A stretch of 64,000 nucleotides of DNA from Priestia megaterium (GCF_009497655.1 NZ_CP023317.1:3687501-3751500); one strand, 5' to 3'; counted from the stretch's first letter, positions 17,178 through 27,330 are shown. The notes: generated by a model from the sequence alone, not told the origin. Program-made: numbers and translations.

Positions 17178-18149
17178 CTACTTCTTTTCTACTATACTCA
17201 ACAGTCGTTTAGAACCGGCGTGCACTTCTTCTATCATACTGTTAAACAGCTCTTGCACCGTTGGAATACTATCAATCAGTCCAACGACTTGGCCTGCCCA
17301 TCCATAGCCTTCATCGATTTTATTTTCATAAATATACCGGCAGTTTGCCCCTCCGCTAATGACGTCTTTTAACTCTTCGTATCTCTCTCCTTGCTGTTCA
17401 CGCTCAATAATGTCAAGAGTGTAGTGGGACTTCAATACGCGTCCAGGTGCCCCGAACGAACGTTTAATAACCACAGTATCGGTTTCTTTCGCTTCCACAA
17501 TAGCTTGTTTATACGCATCATGGGCATCTACACATTCTTTTGTCGCGATAAAACGTGTTCCCATTTCTATCCCTTCAGCGCCTAATGATAACGCTGCCAA
17601 TAATCCTTGTCCGTTTCCAATCCCTCCGCTTGCCAAGACCGGAATTGACACAGCCGCAGCTACTCGAGGAATTAATACCATTGTGCCTAGATCCTCACGT
17701 CCGATATGTCCTCCGGCTTCTTGCCCTACTGCCATGACAGCATCTGCTCCTAGCTTCTCAGCTTTTTGAGCTTGACGTACGTTGGCTACCAGCACGAGCG
17801 TTTTAATTCCCGTTCCTTTTAATCTTTCAAAAATAGGTGTGGGATTTGCTCCTGTTATGGAAATAACCGGAACACCTTCTTCTACTGCTGCGTCGAGAAG
17901 TTCTTTATAAGAACCTTCTGTTTGACCTCCAACAGCAAAATTAACGCCAAAAGGACGCTCAGTTAAAGAACGTACTTTCTTAATTTCAGCTCGAAGTTTC
18001 TCAGGTGTTCGGAGCGTCATAGCTGTAATTTGTCCAAGCCCGCCTGCATTTGAGACAGCAGCCGCAAGTTCTGCGTACGCTAGATACGCAAGACCTCCTT
18101 GTACAATTGGATATTGAATTCCTAATAAATCTGTTACCCGTGTTTTCAT
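17178..18149 (-). CDS. Nitronate monooxygenase (FMN-dependent, 2-nitropropane dioxygenase family)
   Basis: Flavoenzyme of 323 residues with a TIM-barrel fold. Family landmarks are YPIVQGGLAYLAYAELAAAVSNAGGLG at the N-terminus, GQEAGGHIGR mid-protein, and the FMN-phosphate loop ASGGIGNGQGLLAALSLGAEGIEMGTRF. It oxidises alkyl nitronates such as propionate-3-nitronate to aldehyde and nitrite. FabK-type enoyl-ACP reductases share this fold and are the main alternative. AGAGGGG precedes the ATG. It appears to be expressed alone. Confidence 0.85.
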   Translation of the reverse strand: MKTRVTDLLGIQYPIVQGGLAYLAYAELAAAVSNAGGLGQITAMTLRTPEKLRAEIKKVRSLTERPFGVNFAVGGQTEGSYKELLDAAVEEGVPVISITGANPTPIFERLKGTGIKTLVLVANVRQAQKAEKLGADAVMAVGQEAGGHIGREDLGTMVLIPRVAAAVSIPVLASGGIGNGQGLLAALSLGAEGIEMGTRFIATKECVDAHDAYKQAIVEAKETDTVVIKRSFGAPGRVLKSHYTLDIIEREQQGERYEELKDVISGGANCRYIYENKIDEGYGWAGQVVGLIDSIPTVQELFNSMIEEVHAGSKRLLSIVEKK

Positions 18150-18249
18150 CTATGTATCCCCTCTCCTTTTATTTTTGTATTTATGAATACTTATTCATAA
18201 TCATAACAAGAAAATAACGGATTTCCTACGAAAAAATTCCAACATTTCT

Positions 18250-18275
18250 GTTTGCTTCAACTTTTGATAGGGTAC
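18250..18275 (+). promoter_or_regulatory. Sigma-B-type promoter of katE
   Basis: GTTTGC (18250-18255), a 14-base spacer and GGGTAC (18270-18275) match the sigma-B consensus, 47 bases before the catalase start. Known sigma-B control of katE in Bacillus subtilis makes this match convincing. Confidence 0.8.
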
Positions 18276-18321
18276 ACATTTTGTAATGATTATTAACTGA
18301 AGATCAAGGAGGAAGACAAGC

Positions 18322-20364
18322 ATGACAAAAAAGCACCCTGTAAATGAAAAAAGCAAGCAAGAACAGCTCGAGCAGTTTAAAACAGACGATCGAAACCAAG
18401 CGCTCACAACCAATCAAGGGTTAAAGCTTTCCGAAGATGAATTTTCTTTAAAAGCAGGCGAACGTGGTCCAACCCTTATGGAAGACTTTCATTTCCGTGA
18501 AAAAATGACGCATTTTGACCACGAGCGCATTCCTGAACGCATCGTTCATGCACGAGGCTTCGCTGCTCACGGAGAATTTGAGCTGTATGACTCGCTCAGT
18601 GAATATACAAAAGCTAAATTTTTACAGAATCCGTCTGTAAAAACACCTGTATTTGTCCGTTTTTCTACTGTAGCAGGTTCTAAAGGTTCAGCTGAAACGG
18701 TTCGCGACGCACGTGGTTTTGCAACAAAATTTTATACAGAAGAAGGAAACTATGACTTAGTTGGAAATAACATTCCCGTGTTCTTTATCCAAGATGCGAT
18801 TAAATTCCCGGATTTAATTCACGCTGTTAAGCCTGAGCCACACAACGAAATGCCTCAGGCGGCTTCAGCACATGATACGTTTTGGGATTTTGTCGCTAAT
18901 AACCAAGAGTCTGCCCACATGGTCATGTGGACAATGTCAGACCGTGCAATTCCTCGCAGCTTGCGTATGATGGAAGGCTTCGGCGTACATACTTTTCGCT
19001 TAGTTAATGCGGAAGGAAAAGCTCATTTTGTCAAATTCCACTGGAAGCCTGTGCTCGGCACGCATTCCCTTGTTTGGGACGAAGCTCAAACCATTTCTGG
19101 GAAAGACCCTGATTTTCATCGCCGCGATTTATGGGAGTCAATTGAAAACGGAGACTATCCTGAATATGAGCTAGGGCTTCAAATCATAGCTGAGGAAGAT
19201 GAATTTAAATTCGACTTTGACATTCTCGATCCAACTAAGCTTTGGCCAGAAGAAGACATTCCCGTCAAATTGGTTGGAAAAATGACCTTAAATCGAAATG
19301 TAGACAACGTATTTGCCGAAACGGAACAAGTCGCATTCCATCCGGGGCATGTAGTACCGGGAATTGATTTTTCCAATGATCCTCTCTTACAAGGAAGATT
19401 GTTTTCATACACGGATACCCAGCTTATTCGTCTTGGCGGCCCGAATTTTCACGAACTTCCAATCAACCGTCCAGTGTGCCCGTTTCATAACAATCAACGC
19501 GACGGTTACGGACGTCAAACGATTAACAAAGGGCCTGTCAGCTATCACAGAAACTCTCTTGCAGCCAATACGCCGGCTCCTGTACCAGAGTCAGAGGGCG
19601 GTTATTCTCACTATCAGGAAAAAGTGGAAGGAAGAAAAGTTCGAAGCCGAAGCGAAAGTTTTAAAGACCACTTTTCACAGGCAACGCTATTTTGGAATAG
19701 CATGAGCGACCCTGAAAAAGAGCATATTATCAGTGCTTTCAGCTTTGAGCTTGGAAAAGTGAAAAGCAAGTCTGTTCAGCAACAGGTTGTTGATATGTTT
19801 GCCAACGTCAGTACAGTGCTAGCTAAACAAGTGGCACAAGCGATTGGTGCAACGCCTCCATCAGGAGAAGACGCGCCAGTGACCAAGTCGTCTCCGGCTC
19901 TTAGTCAGGAACAGACGATTAAAAAGCCGAATACGCGTAAAGTAGCTGTCATTGTAGCTAATGACTTTAGCGGTGACCTACCACAAGTGTTAAACAGTTT
20001 AAAACAACAGGGCATTCAGCCTGAAATTGTAAGCACAACCCTCCAAAACGTAAAAGGAACAGACGGGTCAGAACTTGAAGTACAGCACACGTTCTTAACA
20101 AGTGATTCTGTCTTATTCGATGCGGTTTATGTTGTCGGAAGTTCGTCAGCTGATGAGAAGTTTCGTAAAGAAGCACTGACGTTTGCTCAAGAAGCATTCG
20201 AGCATTTTAAACCAATTGGCGCCACAGATGAAGGTGTTAAGTGGCTAAAAGCTGCTGGCTTAGATAGTAGTCCCGGTGTCGTAACTGGAGATTCTACACG
20301 TTTTACAGATGAATTTGTTGAAGCTGTTTCAGCTCACCGCCACTGGAATCGTCACGTTATATAA
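18322..20364 (+). CDS. katE: Large-subunit catalase (KatE type, clade 2)
   Basis: Catalase of 680 residues that converts hydrogen peroxide to water and oxygen in the cytoplasm. Catalytic features are [12 protein letters not shown] (distal His), [11 protein letters not shown] (Asn), and the proximal haem ligand region [17 protein letters not shown] (Tyr). The length and the C-terminal flavodoxin/GATase1-like domain (about 540-680, beginning [15 protein letters not shown]) define the large-subunit type and separate it from KatA and KatX. A sigma-B promoter precedes it, so it is probably a general-stress and stationary-phase enzyme. Confidence 0.96.
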   Translation: MTKKHPVNEKSKQEQLEQFKTDDRNQALTTNQGLKLSEDEFSLKAGERGPTLMEDFHFREKMTHFDHERIPERIVHARGFAAHGEFELYDSLSEYTKAKFLQNPSVKTPVFVRFSTVAGSKGSAETVRDARGFATKFYTEEGNYDLVGNNIPVFFIQDAIKFPDLIHAVKPEPHNEMPQAASAHDTFWDFVANNQESAHMVMWTMSDRAIPRSLRMMEGFGVHTFRLVNAEGKAHFVKFHWKPVLGTHSLVWDEAQTISGKDPDFHRRDLWESIENGDYPEYELGLQIIAEEDEFKFDFDILDPTKLWPEEDIPVKLVGKMTLNRNVDNVFAETEQVAFHPGHVVPGIDFSNDPLLQGRLFSYTDTQLIRLGGPNFHELPINRPVCPFHNNQRDGYGRQTINKGPVSYHRNSLAANTPAPVPESEGGYSHYQEKVEGRKVRSRSESFKDHFSQATLFWNSMSDPEKEHIISAFSFELGKVKSKSVQQQVVDMFANVSTVLAKQVAQAIGATPPSGEDAPVTKSSPALSQEQTIKKPNTRKVAVIVANDFSGDLPQVLNSLKQQGIQPEIVSTTLQNVKGTDGSELEVQHTFLTSDSVLFDAVYVVGSSSADEKFRKEALTFAQEAFEHFKPIGATDEGVKWLKAAGLDSSPGVVTGDSTRFTDEFVEAVSAHRHWNRHVI

Positions 20365-20370
20365 ATGACA

Positions 20371-20400
20371 AAAAAGATAGGGATCTTCCCTATCTTTTTT
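20371..20400 (+). terminator. Terminator of katE
   Basis: Stem AGATAGGGA/TCCCTATCT with a 3-base loop and a T-run. Confidence 0.85.
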
Positions 20401-20487
20401 ACATGGAGTCACAGCAATTGAAGAAAAGCCGATTTTTTGCTTATACTAGATAATGCACCTTAGATTTTCAGGAGGCAAAAGGAAGAC

Positions 20488-21201
20488 ATGCTCACAAACA
20501 AATCATCTTACTTTTTACAATTAACGAAACGATTCAAAAAAGCTGCAACGGCAAATTCAGTTATCCTTGGAATTTTGTTAGCTATTGTGGGAGGTTTTCT
20601 TGATGCTTATACGTATATAAGCAGAAACGGAGTATTTGCAAATGCACAAAGTGGAAATATCGTTTTATTAGGTGTAAAGGCAGCACAAGGTCAATGGACA
20701 GAAGCTTTTCTTCATATTCCGCCTATTTTAGCCTTTATCCTAGGCGTTGCTGTAACCGAAACATTTAAGCAGCCGCGATTTGTATCTGTACTCCCTGATA
20801 CTTCTCGTATTGTATTGCTTTTAGAAATTGTCGTACTCATTATTGTTGGGTTTTTACCACCTAGTGTTCCTAATATGTTGGTTACAGTAACAATTTCATT
20901 TGTTGCTGCTCTTCAAGTTTCTTCATTTAGAACTTTGATAAAATGGTCATATAATACAACAATGACAACTGGAAACCTTCGTACTGCTTCTCAAGCAGCA
21001 TACTATGCTATATTCAAACGCGACGAAAATGCTGCTTATCAGTGCCTTCGTTTTACGGCCATTATCCTCTCTTTTTTAAGTGGTGCGTTGTTAGGCTCTA
21101 TTTCTACTTTCACCCTCGGAACAAAAGCAATTTGGCTAGCTTCTGCTATTCTTTTTCTCGCTTTTGTCATTTTAAATTCAGAATCTCAAAAAAGCCTTTG
21201 A
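20488..21201 (+). CDS. DUF1275 (YoaK-like) membrane protein
   Basis: Protein of 237 residues with six hydrophobic segments. The family pattern is visible as GGFLDAYTYISRNGVFANAQSGNIVLLG near residue 35 and the middle TTMTTGNLRTASQAAYY. Members are inner-membrane proteins of unknown function; some have been suggested as small-molecule transporters. AGGAGG precedes the ATG. Its stop codon lies within the following bidirectional terminator. Confidence 0.85.
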   Translation: MLTNKSSYFLQLTKRFKKAATANSVILGILLAIVGGFLDAYTYISRNGVFANAQSGNIVLLGVKAAQGQWTEAFLHIPPILAFILGVAVTETFKQPRFVSVLPDTSRIVLLLEIVVLIIVGFLPPSVPNMLVTVTISFVAALQVSSFRTLIKWSYNTTMTTGNLRTASQAAYYAIFKRDENAAYQCLRFTAIILSFLSGALLGSISTFTLGTKAIWLASAILFLAFVILNSESQKSL

Positions 21202-21227
21202 AATCAATGATTTCAAAGGCTTTTTTA
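21188..21227. terminator. Bidirectional terminator (DUF1275 / GNAT)
   Basis: A near-perfect palindrome of about 19 bp per arm (AAAAAAGCCTTTGAAATC ...) is shared by the two convergent genes and overlaps the DUF1275 stop codon. Confidence 0.9.
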
Positions 21228-21725
21228 TTAAACGGATTTTCTAAATGCCATGACATGCAAATCTTTTACCGGATAAAAATCGTTATCAGGAAAGCGGACG
21301 TAACCTCTTTTAGTGTACAGCTTAATGGCATGTTCCATTGAATGATCTGTATGTAAACCTAAATAAGAACATCCTAGCTCCCGAGATTTTTTTTCACACG
21401 CTTCAAGAAGCGCATTGGCGACTCCTTTTCGGCGATGAGATGGAGCAACTGCCAGCAGACGAATTTCAGCCCATGGAAATGGTTTTAATAACCCTCCATA
21501 TACATCCGTATTCGGCGGATAAAACAAAACGCTTCCTGCCATTTCTCCATCGATTTCAGCTACCATGCATTCAAATTTTTTTTCTTCACTCAGGGTATGT
21601 AAAATTCCCTTTCGATATCTTTTCCAGTGTGCTTCCGATTTTACAGCTGCATATTGCTCATAAGCAGCAAGCGTTACTGTTTCAATAGATGATGTTTCTT
21701 CTTCTCTAGCTTTTCGAACGATCAA
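21228..21725 (-). CDS. GNAT-family N-acetyltransferase
   Basis: GNAT protein of about 165 residues. The acetyl-CoA site is LLAVAPSHRRKGVANALLEACEKKS (motif A with R-R-K-G-V-A), followed by YLGLHTDHSMEHAIKLYTKRGYVRF. The start is placed at TTG 21725, six to seven bases after GGAGGAG; the in-frame ATG at 21740 overlaps that site. The acceptor substrate is unknown. Confidence 0.82.
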   Translation of the reverse strand: MIVRKAREEETSSIETVTLAAYEQYAAVKSEAHWKRYRKGILHTLSEEKKFECMVAEIDGEMAGSVLFYPPNTDVYGGLLKPFPWAEIRLLAVAPSHRRKGVANALLEACEKKSRELGCSYLGLHTDHSMEHAIKLYTKRGYVRFPDNDFYPVKDLHVMAFRKSV

Positions 21726-21925
21726 TTTTTTCTCCTCCATTTACCTTCTTCGTTAATTCTTATTGTCTATGGTGAAGAATGTTTATGCAACACATTTGCA
21801 TTGCGAAACAGCTTCCTTTGCATATATTTAATCCGTGCATTATGGTTTCTAAAGCAGTCTTTGTGCTGAAACTCTGCTTGTCTTCATATACATATAAAGA
21901 GATTCATAGACAAGGATGAGACAGC

Positions 21926-22507
21926 ATGTACAAAAAATTAATTGCAATTGGAATTGGCAGTATGTTTGTTAGTATTGGAATTAACGTTTTTATTCTTCCG
22001 CTTCAGCTTGTAACAGGAGGCATTACGGGAATTAGCTTAATCATTAATTATTTACTTGGCTATAAAGTAGGCGTGATGATTTTTTGCTTAAACTTGCCGA
22101 TTTACCTTCTCGCTCTAGGTTTTAACCGCTCTTATTTTTTAAATGCTATCTATGGCATGGTTCTCTCAGCCGTTATGATTGATTTGCTGTTTCCGCTTCA
22201 CGGAATTTTTCACCTTCCCATTATCTTAAGCGCTTGCCTTGGAGGCGTTTTTAACGGAATTGGAACTGGCATCATGCTCCGGCAGCACGCAAGTCAAGGC
22301 GGGGTCGACTTATTTTCTCTGATACTTGCAAAATGGTTATCTTTAAACCCTGGCATCATCATTTTAGTGATTGACGCATCTATTATTATTTCAGGTATTT
22401 TACTGCTTCAAAACGATACAGCTATTTATTCATTATTCATTGTTGTATGCTCTGGTATAGTGACCAGTTTAATTACGTCATTCAAACGCATCATCGTCTA
22501 TGTATAA
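21926..22507 (+). CDS. YitT/DUF161-family membrane protein, short form
   Basis: Protein of 193 residues with five to six membrane helices. The family signature is seen in NVFILPLQLVTGGITGISLIINYL (about 20-43) and GTGIMLRQHASQGGVDLFSLIL (about 112-133). It lacks the C-terminal cytosolic DUF2179 domain of full-length YitT proteins (about 280 residues). Function is unknown. GATGAGAC before the ATG is a weak ribosome-binding site. It is monocistronic. Confidence 0.82.
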   Translation: MYKKLIAIGIGSMFVSIGINVFILPLQLVTGGITGISLIINYLLGYKVGVMIFCLNLPIYLLALGFNRSYFLNAIYGMVLSAVMIDLLFPLHGIFHLPIILSACLGGVFNGIGTGIMLRQHASQGGVDLFSLILAKWLSLNPGIIILVIDASIIISGILLLQNDTAIYSLFIVVCSGIVTSLITSFKRIIVYV

Positions 22508-22508
22508 G

Positions 22509-22542
22509 GAAAAAGCCTCGAGACATGCGTCTCGAGGCTTTT
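22509..22542. terminator. Bidirectional terminator (YitT / LCP)
   Basis: A perfect stem of about 15 bp (AAAAGCCTCGAGAC/GTCTCGAGGCTTTT) with loop ATGC lies between convergent genes. Confidence 0.9.
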
Positions 22543-22544
22543 CT

Positions 22545-23525
22545 TTATTTGTCATTTAAGAATTCTTGCAGCGCTTCTTTATTTTTATCTAAATCAATAT
22601 CAAGCACCATACCAACGCCGCTATACGTTTTGTTTTCAAATGATCCGTCTAAAGGCAGTCGTAGGCTTTGAACGTCTTTCATGTTTCCTGTTACCACATC
22701 TTTAGCTAGAAGCATCATGCTTTTTGTATCTAAATTTGTATCGATGTAAGGATCCATTACGCCGAGAAGCTTCGGTATTTTAAACACGCTGTTTAGGCTT
22801 GCTACTTCATCTTTGAGCTTTAAAACGACTTCTTGCTGGCGCTGAACGCGTCCAAAATCACTCATGTTATCATGGCGAAAACGTACGTAGCCAAGCAACT
22901 GTTCACCGTGTAAAACTTGGGTACCTTTGTGAAGCGTCATACCAATTCCCGAAGACATATCGTGAGGCACGGTTACTTCAATGCCATCAGGCGCAATCGT
23001 ATCTACAATTTTTGAAAATCCTTCGAAGTCCACAACTGCATAATAGTTAATATCAATATCAAAATTTTGTTTGATCGTTTGACGCAGCAGCTCAGGACCT
23101 CCGAACGCGTAAGCAGCATTCAGCTTTTGCTTGCCGTGTCCTGGAATATCCACGTACATATCCCTCATAAGAGAAACAATTTTCGGGTGTTTGCTTTTAG
23201 AATCGTAGTGAGCAATTAAAATAGAGTCTGTACGAGAATGCTTTTCCCCGCGCGAGTCACTTCCTAACAGCAGCATATTTACTTCTCCGTTATTCGGGAG
23301 ACTGCCTTGAAACTGTTCAAATGTCGTGCCGTCATCCGCAAATTTACCATCGCTTGCTATCGATAGCCCTTGCTTATATTGGAAATAGCTGTATATGCCC
23401 CCAACGATAATAAAAAGGAACAACAAAGCAAAGAACACTCTGCCCCATCGAACTCTTCTTCTTCTTTTGCGTCTTGTTCGCTCCACGTTTCTGTCACCAG
23501 CTTTCTTTTTCAATGAAGTTCTCAT
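22545..23525 (-). CDS. LCP (LytR-CpsA-Psr) family cell-wall polymer ligase
   Basis: Protein of up to 326 residues. A very basic N-terminus (RTRRKRRRRVRWGR) is followed by one membrane helix (about 29-46) and an extracellular LCP domain: NMLLLGSDSRGEKHSRTDSILIAHYD, VSLMRDMYVDIPGHGKQKLNAAYAFGG, and GYVRFRHDNMSDFGRVQRQQEV. LCP enzymes attach wall teichoic acid or other glycopolymers to peptidoglycan. The ATG at 23525 sits directly after the ltaS terminator with no ribosome-binding site; GTG at 23483, preceded by GGTGAC, is an attractive alternative start. It lies downstream of ltaS on the same strand. Confidence 0.9.
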   Translation of the reverse strand: MRTSLKKKAGDRNVERTRRKRRRRVRWGRVFFALLFLFIIVGGIYSYFQYKQGLSIASDGKFADDGTTFEQFQGSLPNNGEVNMLLLGSDSRGEKHSRTDSILIAHYDSKSKHPKIVSLMRDMYVDIPGHGKQKLNAAYAFGGPELLRQTIKQNFDIDINYYAVVDFEGFSKIVDTIAPDGIEVTVPHDMSSGIGMTLHKGTQVLHGEQLLGYVRFRHDNMSDFGRVQRQQEVVLKLKDEVASLNSVFKIPKLLGVMDPYIDTNLDTKSMMLLAKDVVTGNMKDVQSLRLPLDGSFENKTYSGVGMVLDIDLDKNKEALQEFLNDK

Positions 23526-23526
23526 A

Positions 23527-23575
23527 AAACAAGCAAGTAGCTAAGCTTTTAAAAAGCTCCTCTACTTGCTTGTTT
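23527..23575 (-). terminator. Terminator downstream of ltaS
   Basis: Arms AAACAAGCAAGTAG (23527-23540) and CTACTTGCTTGTTT (23562-23575) enclose a nested AGCTTTT/AAAAGCT hairpin. The outer arm abuts the annotated LCP start. Confidence 0.75.
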
Positions 23576-23600
23576 GGATTGTATGGTGTGAAAGCTTACA

Positions 23601-25523
23601 TTATTTTTCTGTTTCTTGGTCTTTTCCATACATGTATTTTGATGGATCGACCGGTTTAAAGTCATCTAATTTATTAAATCGTAATAAATCACCGTATAAC
23701 ACTTTATCAGAAAGTTCTAGCTCTCTTCCAACTTTCTTTTTATAAGCTTTCGCTTCGTCTGTTGCTGTGATTCTTTCTCCTGTGTTTGTATCGTAATACT
23801 TGCCGTCAATTGACGTGTATTTCGGAGAAACATAATCACCGTTTCTAAATGCTACTACCTGATCATGGTCTTTTGATAATAAATCTGTACCGAATTGAAC
23901 ATACTCTTTACTATCAATTCCCACTAGGTGAAGAAGCGTAGGCACTACGTCAATTTCACCGCCGTACGTATGGTTTACTCCACCTTTTACACCTGGTACG
24001 TGAAGGAAGAACGGTACGCGTTGAAGCTGAGCGTTTTTATATGGCGTGATTTTCTCGCCAAGAACTTTTTCCATTGCTTTGTTATGATTTTCAGAAATAC
24101 CGTAGTGGTCACCGTAAATCATAATAACTGAGTTGTCATATAAACCTGAAGCTTTTAGCTCTGTAAAGAATTCTTGCAGTGATTCATCCAAATAACGAGC
24201 CGTTTGGAAATAACGGTCTACCGTTCCATCTCCTGTGTTCGCCGGTTCAATGCTAGCATCACCTTTATCAAGAACGAATGGGAAATGGTTTGTTAATGTA
24301 ATCATATGCGCATAGAACGGCTGCTTCAATGACTGTAGCATTGGCATAGATTCTTTGAAGAATGGCTTATCTTTTAATCCATAGTTTACTTTGTTATCAC
24401 CAGTCATATTGTAATAACTTGCATCAAAGAATTTATCCACACCGAACTGTTTGTAAATTTCATTACGGTTCCAGAACGTTTTATAATCTCCGTGTAACAC
24501 AGCACTTGTATAGCCGCCCTCTTGATCTAAGATCGCTGGTGCTGCTTGGTACGTGTTGCGGCCTTTTAAGCTAAATGCTGATCCTTGAGGCAAGCCATAT
24601 AATGACGTATCCATCATAAGCTCTGCATCAGCTGTTTTACCTTGTCCTGTTTGATGGAAGAAGTTATCAAAATACATAAATTCATTTCCATTTGCTAATG
24701 AATTTAAAAACGGCGTTACTTCTTGTCCATTTAACTTGTAATTAATTAGGAATGACTGAAATGATTCTAGATGAATTTTAATAATATTTTTTCCTTTTGC
24801 TTTACCCGCATACTCAATATTCGGAGCTGCATAGTGACTTGTACTGAAGTTTTTCACTGTTGTTAAGTCATCACTGCTTGCGAATGCTCGTTGCTTTGAG
24901 TTTTGAAACGTTTGAACTGCATCATACACCGTGTAGTTGTATGCTCCTAAATATTTCACTAGGTAGTTGCGATCAAATGTTCTTGTTAATAATTCAGGGC
25001 GATCTTTTTCAGCATAGTGCAAGTTAATTGCAAATGCGACAGCTCCTGCCGCTAACACCATGAACGTATAGCGGAATTTAAGACGTGCTTTTGGCCATTC
25101 GATTTTTCTAACAAACAATAGCGCAATCAGTAAAATGATATCTACAAAGTAAAAAATATCGTGAGCTTTTACTAAATCAGCGATACTGCCTCCTAAATGA
25201 CCCACATTGCTTGTTTGCGTTAAAGTAGGCAATGTCACAAAGTCATTGAAGAATCGATAATATAAAATATTGCTGTACAAAATGACCGTCATGATTGTAC
25301 TAAGGATAAGCGTCCAAACGATGGCTCTTTTTCCTTTTGCAAACAATGCTAACCCTAAAAAGATCAAAGTTGAACTAATTGGATTAATAAACAATAACGT
25401 TTTTTGCATTGAGTCACTTATATCTAAGTTGAACTCCACTTTGTAAGACATGTAAGACTTGATCCACATGAATAAAACCGCTATAAAAAAGTAAAACAAC
25501 GGCTTTGAAAATAGTTTTTTCAT
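23601..25523 (-). CDS. ltaS: Lipoteichoic acid synthase
   Basis: Polyglycerolphosphate synthase of 640 residues. Five N-terminal helices are followed by a cleavable linker (AFASSDD near residue 215) and an extracellular sulfatase-like domain. The nucleophile is Thr297 (HQTGQGKTADAEL), the same number as in Bacillus subtilis LtaS; metal ligands include Glu in HLESFQSF and YGDHYG. It polymerises glycerol phosphate from phosphatidylglycerol onto the LTA anchor. The ATG at 25523 follows AAAGGA, whereas the upstream ATG at 25559 lacks a site. Paralogues such as YfnI share this layout, so which paralogue it is remains open. Confidence 0.93.
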   Translation of the reverse strand: MKKLFSKPLFYFFIAVLFMWIKSYMSYKVEFNLDISDSMQKTLLFINPISSTLIFLGLALFAKGKRAIVWTLILSTIMTVILYSNILYYRFFNDFVTLPTLTQTSNVGHLGGSIADLVKAHDIFYFVDIILLIALLFVRKIEWPKARLKFRYTFMVLAAGAVAFAINLHYAEKDRPELLTRTFDRNYLVKYLGAYNYTVYDAVQTFQNSKQRAFASSDDLTTVKNFSTSHYAAPNIEYAGKAKGKNIIKIHLESFQSFLINYKLNGQEVTPFLNSLANGNEFMYFDNFFHQTGQGKTADAELMMDTSLYGLPQGSAFSLKGRNTYQAAPAILDQEGGYTSAVLHGDYKTFWNRNEIYKQFGVDKFFDASYYNMTGDNKVNYGLKDKPFFKESMPMLQSLKQPFYAHMITLTNHFPFVLDKGDASIEPANTGDGTVDRYFQTARYLDESLQEFFTELKASGLYDNSVIMIYGDHYGISENHNKAMEKVLGEKITPYKNAQLQRVPFFLHVPGVKGGVNHTYGGEIDVVPTLLHLVGIDSKEYVQFGTDLLSKDHDQVVAFRNGDYVSPKYTSIDGKYYDTNTGERITATDEAKAYKKKVGRELELSDKVLYGDLLRFNKLDDFKPVDPSKYMYGKDQETEK

Positions 25524-25877
25524 TTTCAAATTCCTTTCACTAAAAAGTAGAGATTTCATGTTCAGCTAACCTCAGGAAAGTCCCCTACATTAAATCGTAA
25601 CGGTTAAGTCCTGCAAAAGATTACCTGAAAATGATTCAATTTGTCAAACAATATCATCTTCATCTCTTTTTTTAGTCATCTACAAAATTTACATTTTAAC
25701 TTGTAATCTCTTATTTTTTATCGTGATGTTAATATTACACAATTGTTAATTTGTAAATTTTGTTCTCCCTATATTGCATACATATTAATTTACCACATTT
25801 CTGCTCTGCAATAAAAGTATTTTTATTTTATTAGGCATAATATTTCACTTGCTGAATGAAAAGGTACTATTGTACTG

Positions 25878-25903
25878 GACGGTATTCTTCGCTTACTGTT
25901 AGG
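25878..25903 (-). promoter_or_regulatory. ECF-sigma-type promoter candidate upstream of ltaS
   Basis: On the minus strand CCTAAC (25898-25903), 16 bases and CGTC (25878-25881) fit the sigma-M/X/W pattern (AAC, N16-17, CGTC). It would give a leader of about 345 bases. The 400-base AT-rich gap between ltaS and the cupin gene holds no gene that I can see. Confidence 0.4.
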
Positions 25904-25929
25904 ACTAGTAAAAATAGACTTATCTATGC

Positions 25930-26283
25930 TTAGTCTTTATCTTCATCAACAGCTATGCGGTCTCCTTGTGCAAAAGGCTGTGAAATCACAAGAAACTCAA
26001 TCTCCTCACTCGAACGATTCATCATTTGATGAAGAATCGAAGGAAATACTTCTACTCCTTCGTGTGCTTTTACATCGTAAATAACTCCGTCTATTTCTAG
26101 AGCAGCTGTTCCTTTTAGTACAAAGAAAAATTGATGTGCTTTCAAGTGATAATGCCTTACCTCTTCCGTATAAGGGGGCATGCGCTCATGAATAATACTT
26201 ACGTCTTTATTTTTCACTAGGTGCCACCCATCGCATTTTCCTCCCCACACGTAGTGTTCTGCGTTTTGCTTACTAACTTTCAT
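25930..26283 (-). CDS. Small cupin-fold protein
   Basis: Single-domain cupin of 117 residues. Metal-ligand motifs are partly visible: RHYHLKAHQFFFVLKGTAALEIDG (His-x-His ... Glu) and EVFPSILHQMMN (His). Such proteins serve as isomerases, dioxygenases or sugar epimerase-like enzymes; no specific reaction can be assigned. AGGGGAG precedes the ATG. It follows the EamA gene by 52 bases on the same strand and may be cotranscribed with it. Confidence 0.8.
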   Translation of the reverse strand: MKVSKQNAEHYVWGGKCDGWHLVKNKDVSIIHERMPPYTEEVRHYHLKAHQFFFVLKGTAALEIDGVIYDVKAHEGVEVFPSILHQMMNRSSEEIEFLVISQPFAQGDRIAVDEDKD

Positions 26284-26335
26284 GACTAGCTCCCCTTTTT
26301 CTAATAAATGAACACCTGCAGATGAAATAGAAATT

Positions 26336-27235
26336 CTATGTGATCTTTTTTATCCTGCTATTGGAAATATTTTTTTCAGATGAAGGTTTTGGCTTCAAAG
26401 TAAAAAGCATTCCTAAAAAGATCAAAACAATGCCTGCAAGCTGCAAAAGCGTAGGGCGAAATCCCGTGAATGCTGTATCTAATAAAATGGCAACGGCTGG
26501 ATCTAAAAACACCAGAACCGAAATCACCTGAGTTTTTAAATAGCGCAGGCTGTCGAAAAACAAATAATACACTAAACCAGTATGTACAAAGCCTGTTACT
26601 AAAATAGATGTCCAGTTGGCCGTTGTTAGGAAATGAAAATCAGTAAAATGAACAAACGGCAATAATAGAAAAATTCCTAAAAAAGTCTGAAGAAATGTAA
26701 CAGCATAAGCACTCGTATGAATAATGCCTTTACCAAGCAGCGTCGTGCATGCATAAAACAAAGCGGCTAAAAGCGCCCAGAGTATTCCTGAAGACATGAA
26801 GCCGTCAATCGTAAGTTGCTCCACTCCAATAATTAGAAGTGTTCCTCCAAAACAAATGAAGATAGACATCACGCCAAGAACCGTTAATTTCTCCTTAAAC
26901 ATAAAGCTCCCCAGAAGCAATACTAAAACGGGTGCAAGATGATAAATAGAAATAGCAACCGTAACGGACATCATTTCAAATGCTTTAAATAGAAACACCC
27001 AGTTAAACACAAGAAATATCCCACACAGTAAAATCTGCTTTATTTCTTTAGCATTCCATTTTTCCCTTTTATATTCACCCGTTACGAACCAGCACATTCC
27101 GAGAAAAAGTGTTGCACAAATACAGCGAACAAATACTAAGTCAAAAGAAGGCAGTCCAGTTTGTGTGGAGAAAAAGCCAATTGAACCAAAAATACTCATT
27201 GAAATCATCATTTTCACCATTGGCTCTGCTTTCAT
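26336..27235 (-). CDS. EamA/DMT-family transporter (RhaT-like)
   Basis: Membrane protein of 299 residues with ten helices in two EamA repeats (repeat one ends near GGTLLIIGVEQ, repeat two ends LAGIVLIFLGMLF). Family members are drug/metabolite exporters or importers; the substrate is unknown. AGGTGAGAG precedes the ATG. It probably heads a two-gene unit with the downstream cupin gene. Confidence 0.87.
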   Translation of the reverse strand: MKAEPMVKMMISMSIFGSIGFFSTQTGLPSFDLVFVRCICATLFLGMCWFVTGEYKREKWNAKEIKQILLCGIFLVFNWVFLFKAFEMMSVTVAISIYHLAPVLVLLLGSFMFKEKLTVLGVMSIFICFGGTLLIIGVEQLTIDGFMSSGILWALLAALFYACTTLLGKGIIHTSAYAVTFLQTFLGIFLLLPFVHFTDFHFLTTANWTSILVTGFVHTGLVYYLFFDSLRYLKTQVISVLVFLDPAVAILLDTAFTGFRPTLLQLAGIVLIFLGMLFTLKPKPSSEKNISNSRIKKIT

Positions 27236-27330
27236 TCTCTCACCTCACTTTCAGAAAACTATTACTATTCAAACATAAAGAAGCCCATTTGTAAATTAAT
27301 GGTTCAAAAGCGCTATTCCATGAAAAAGCA

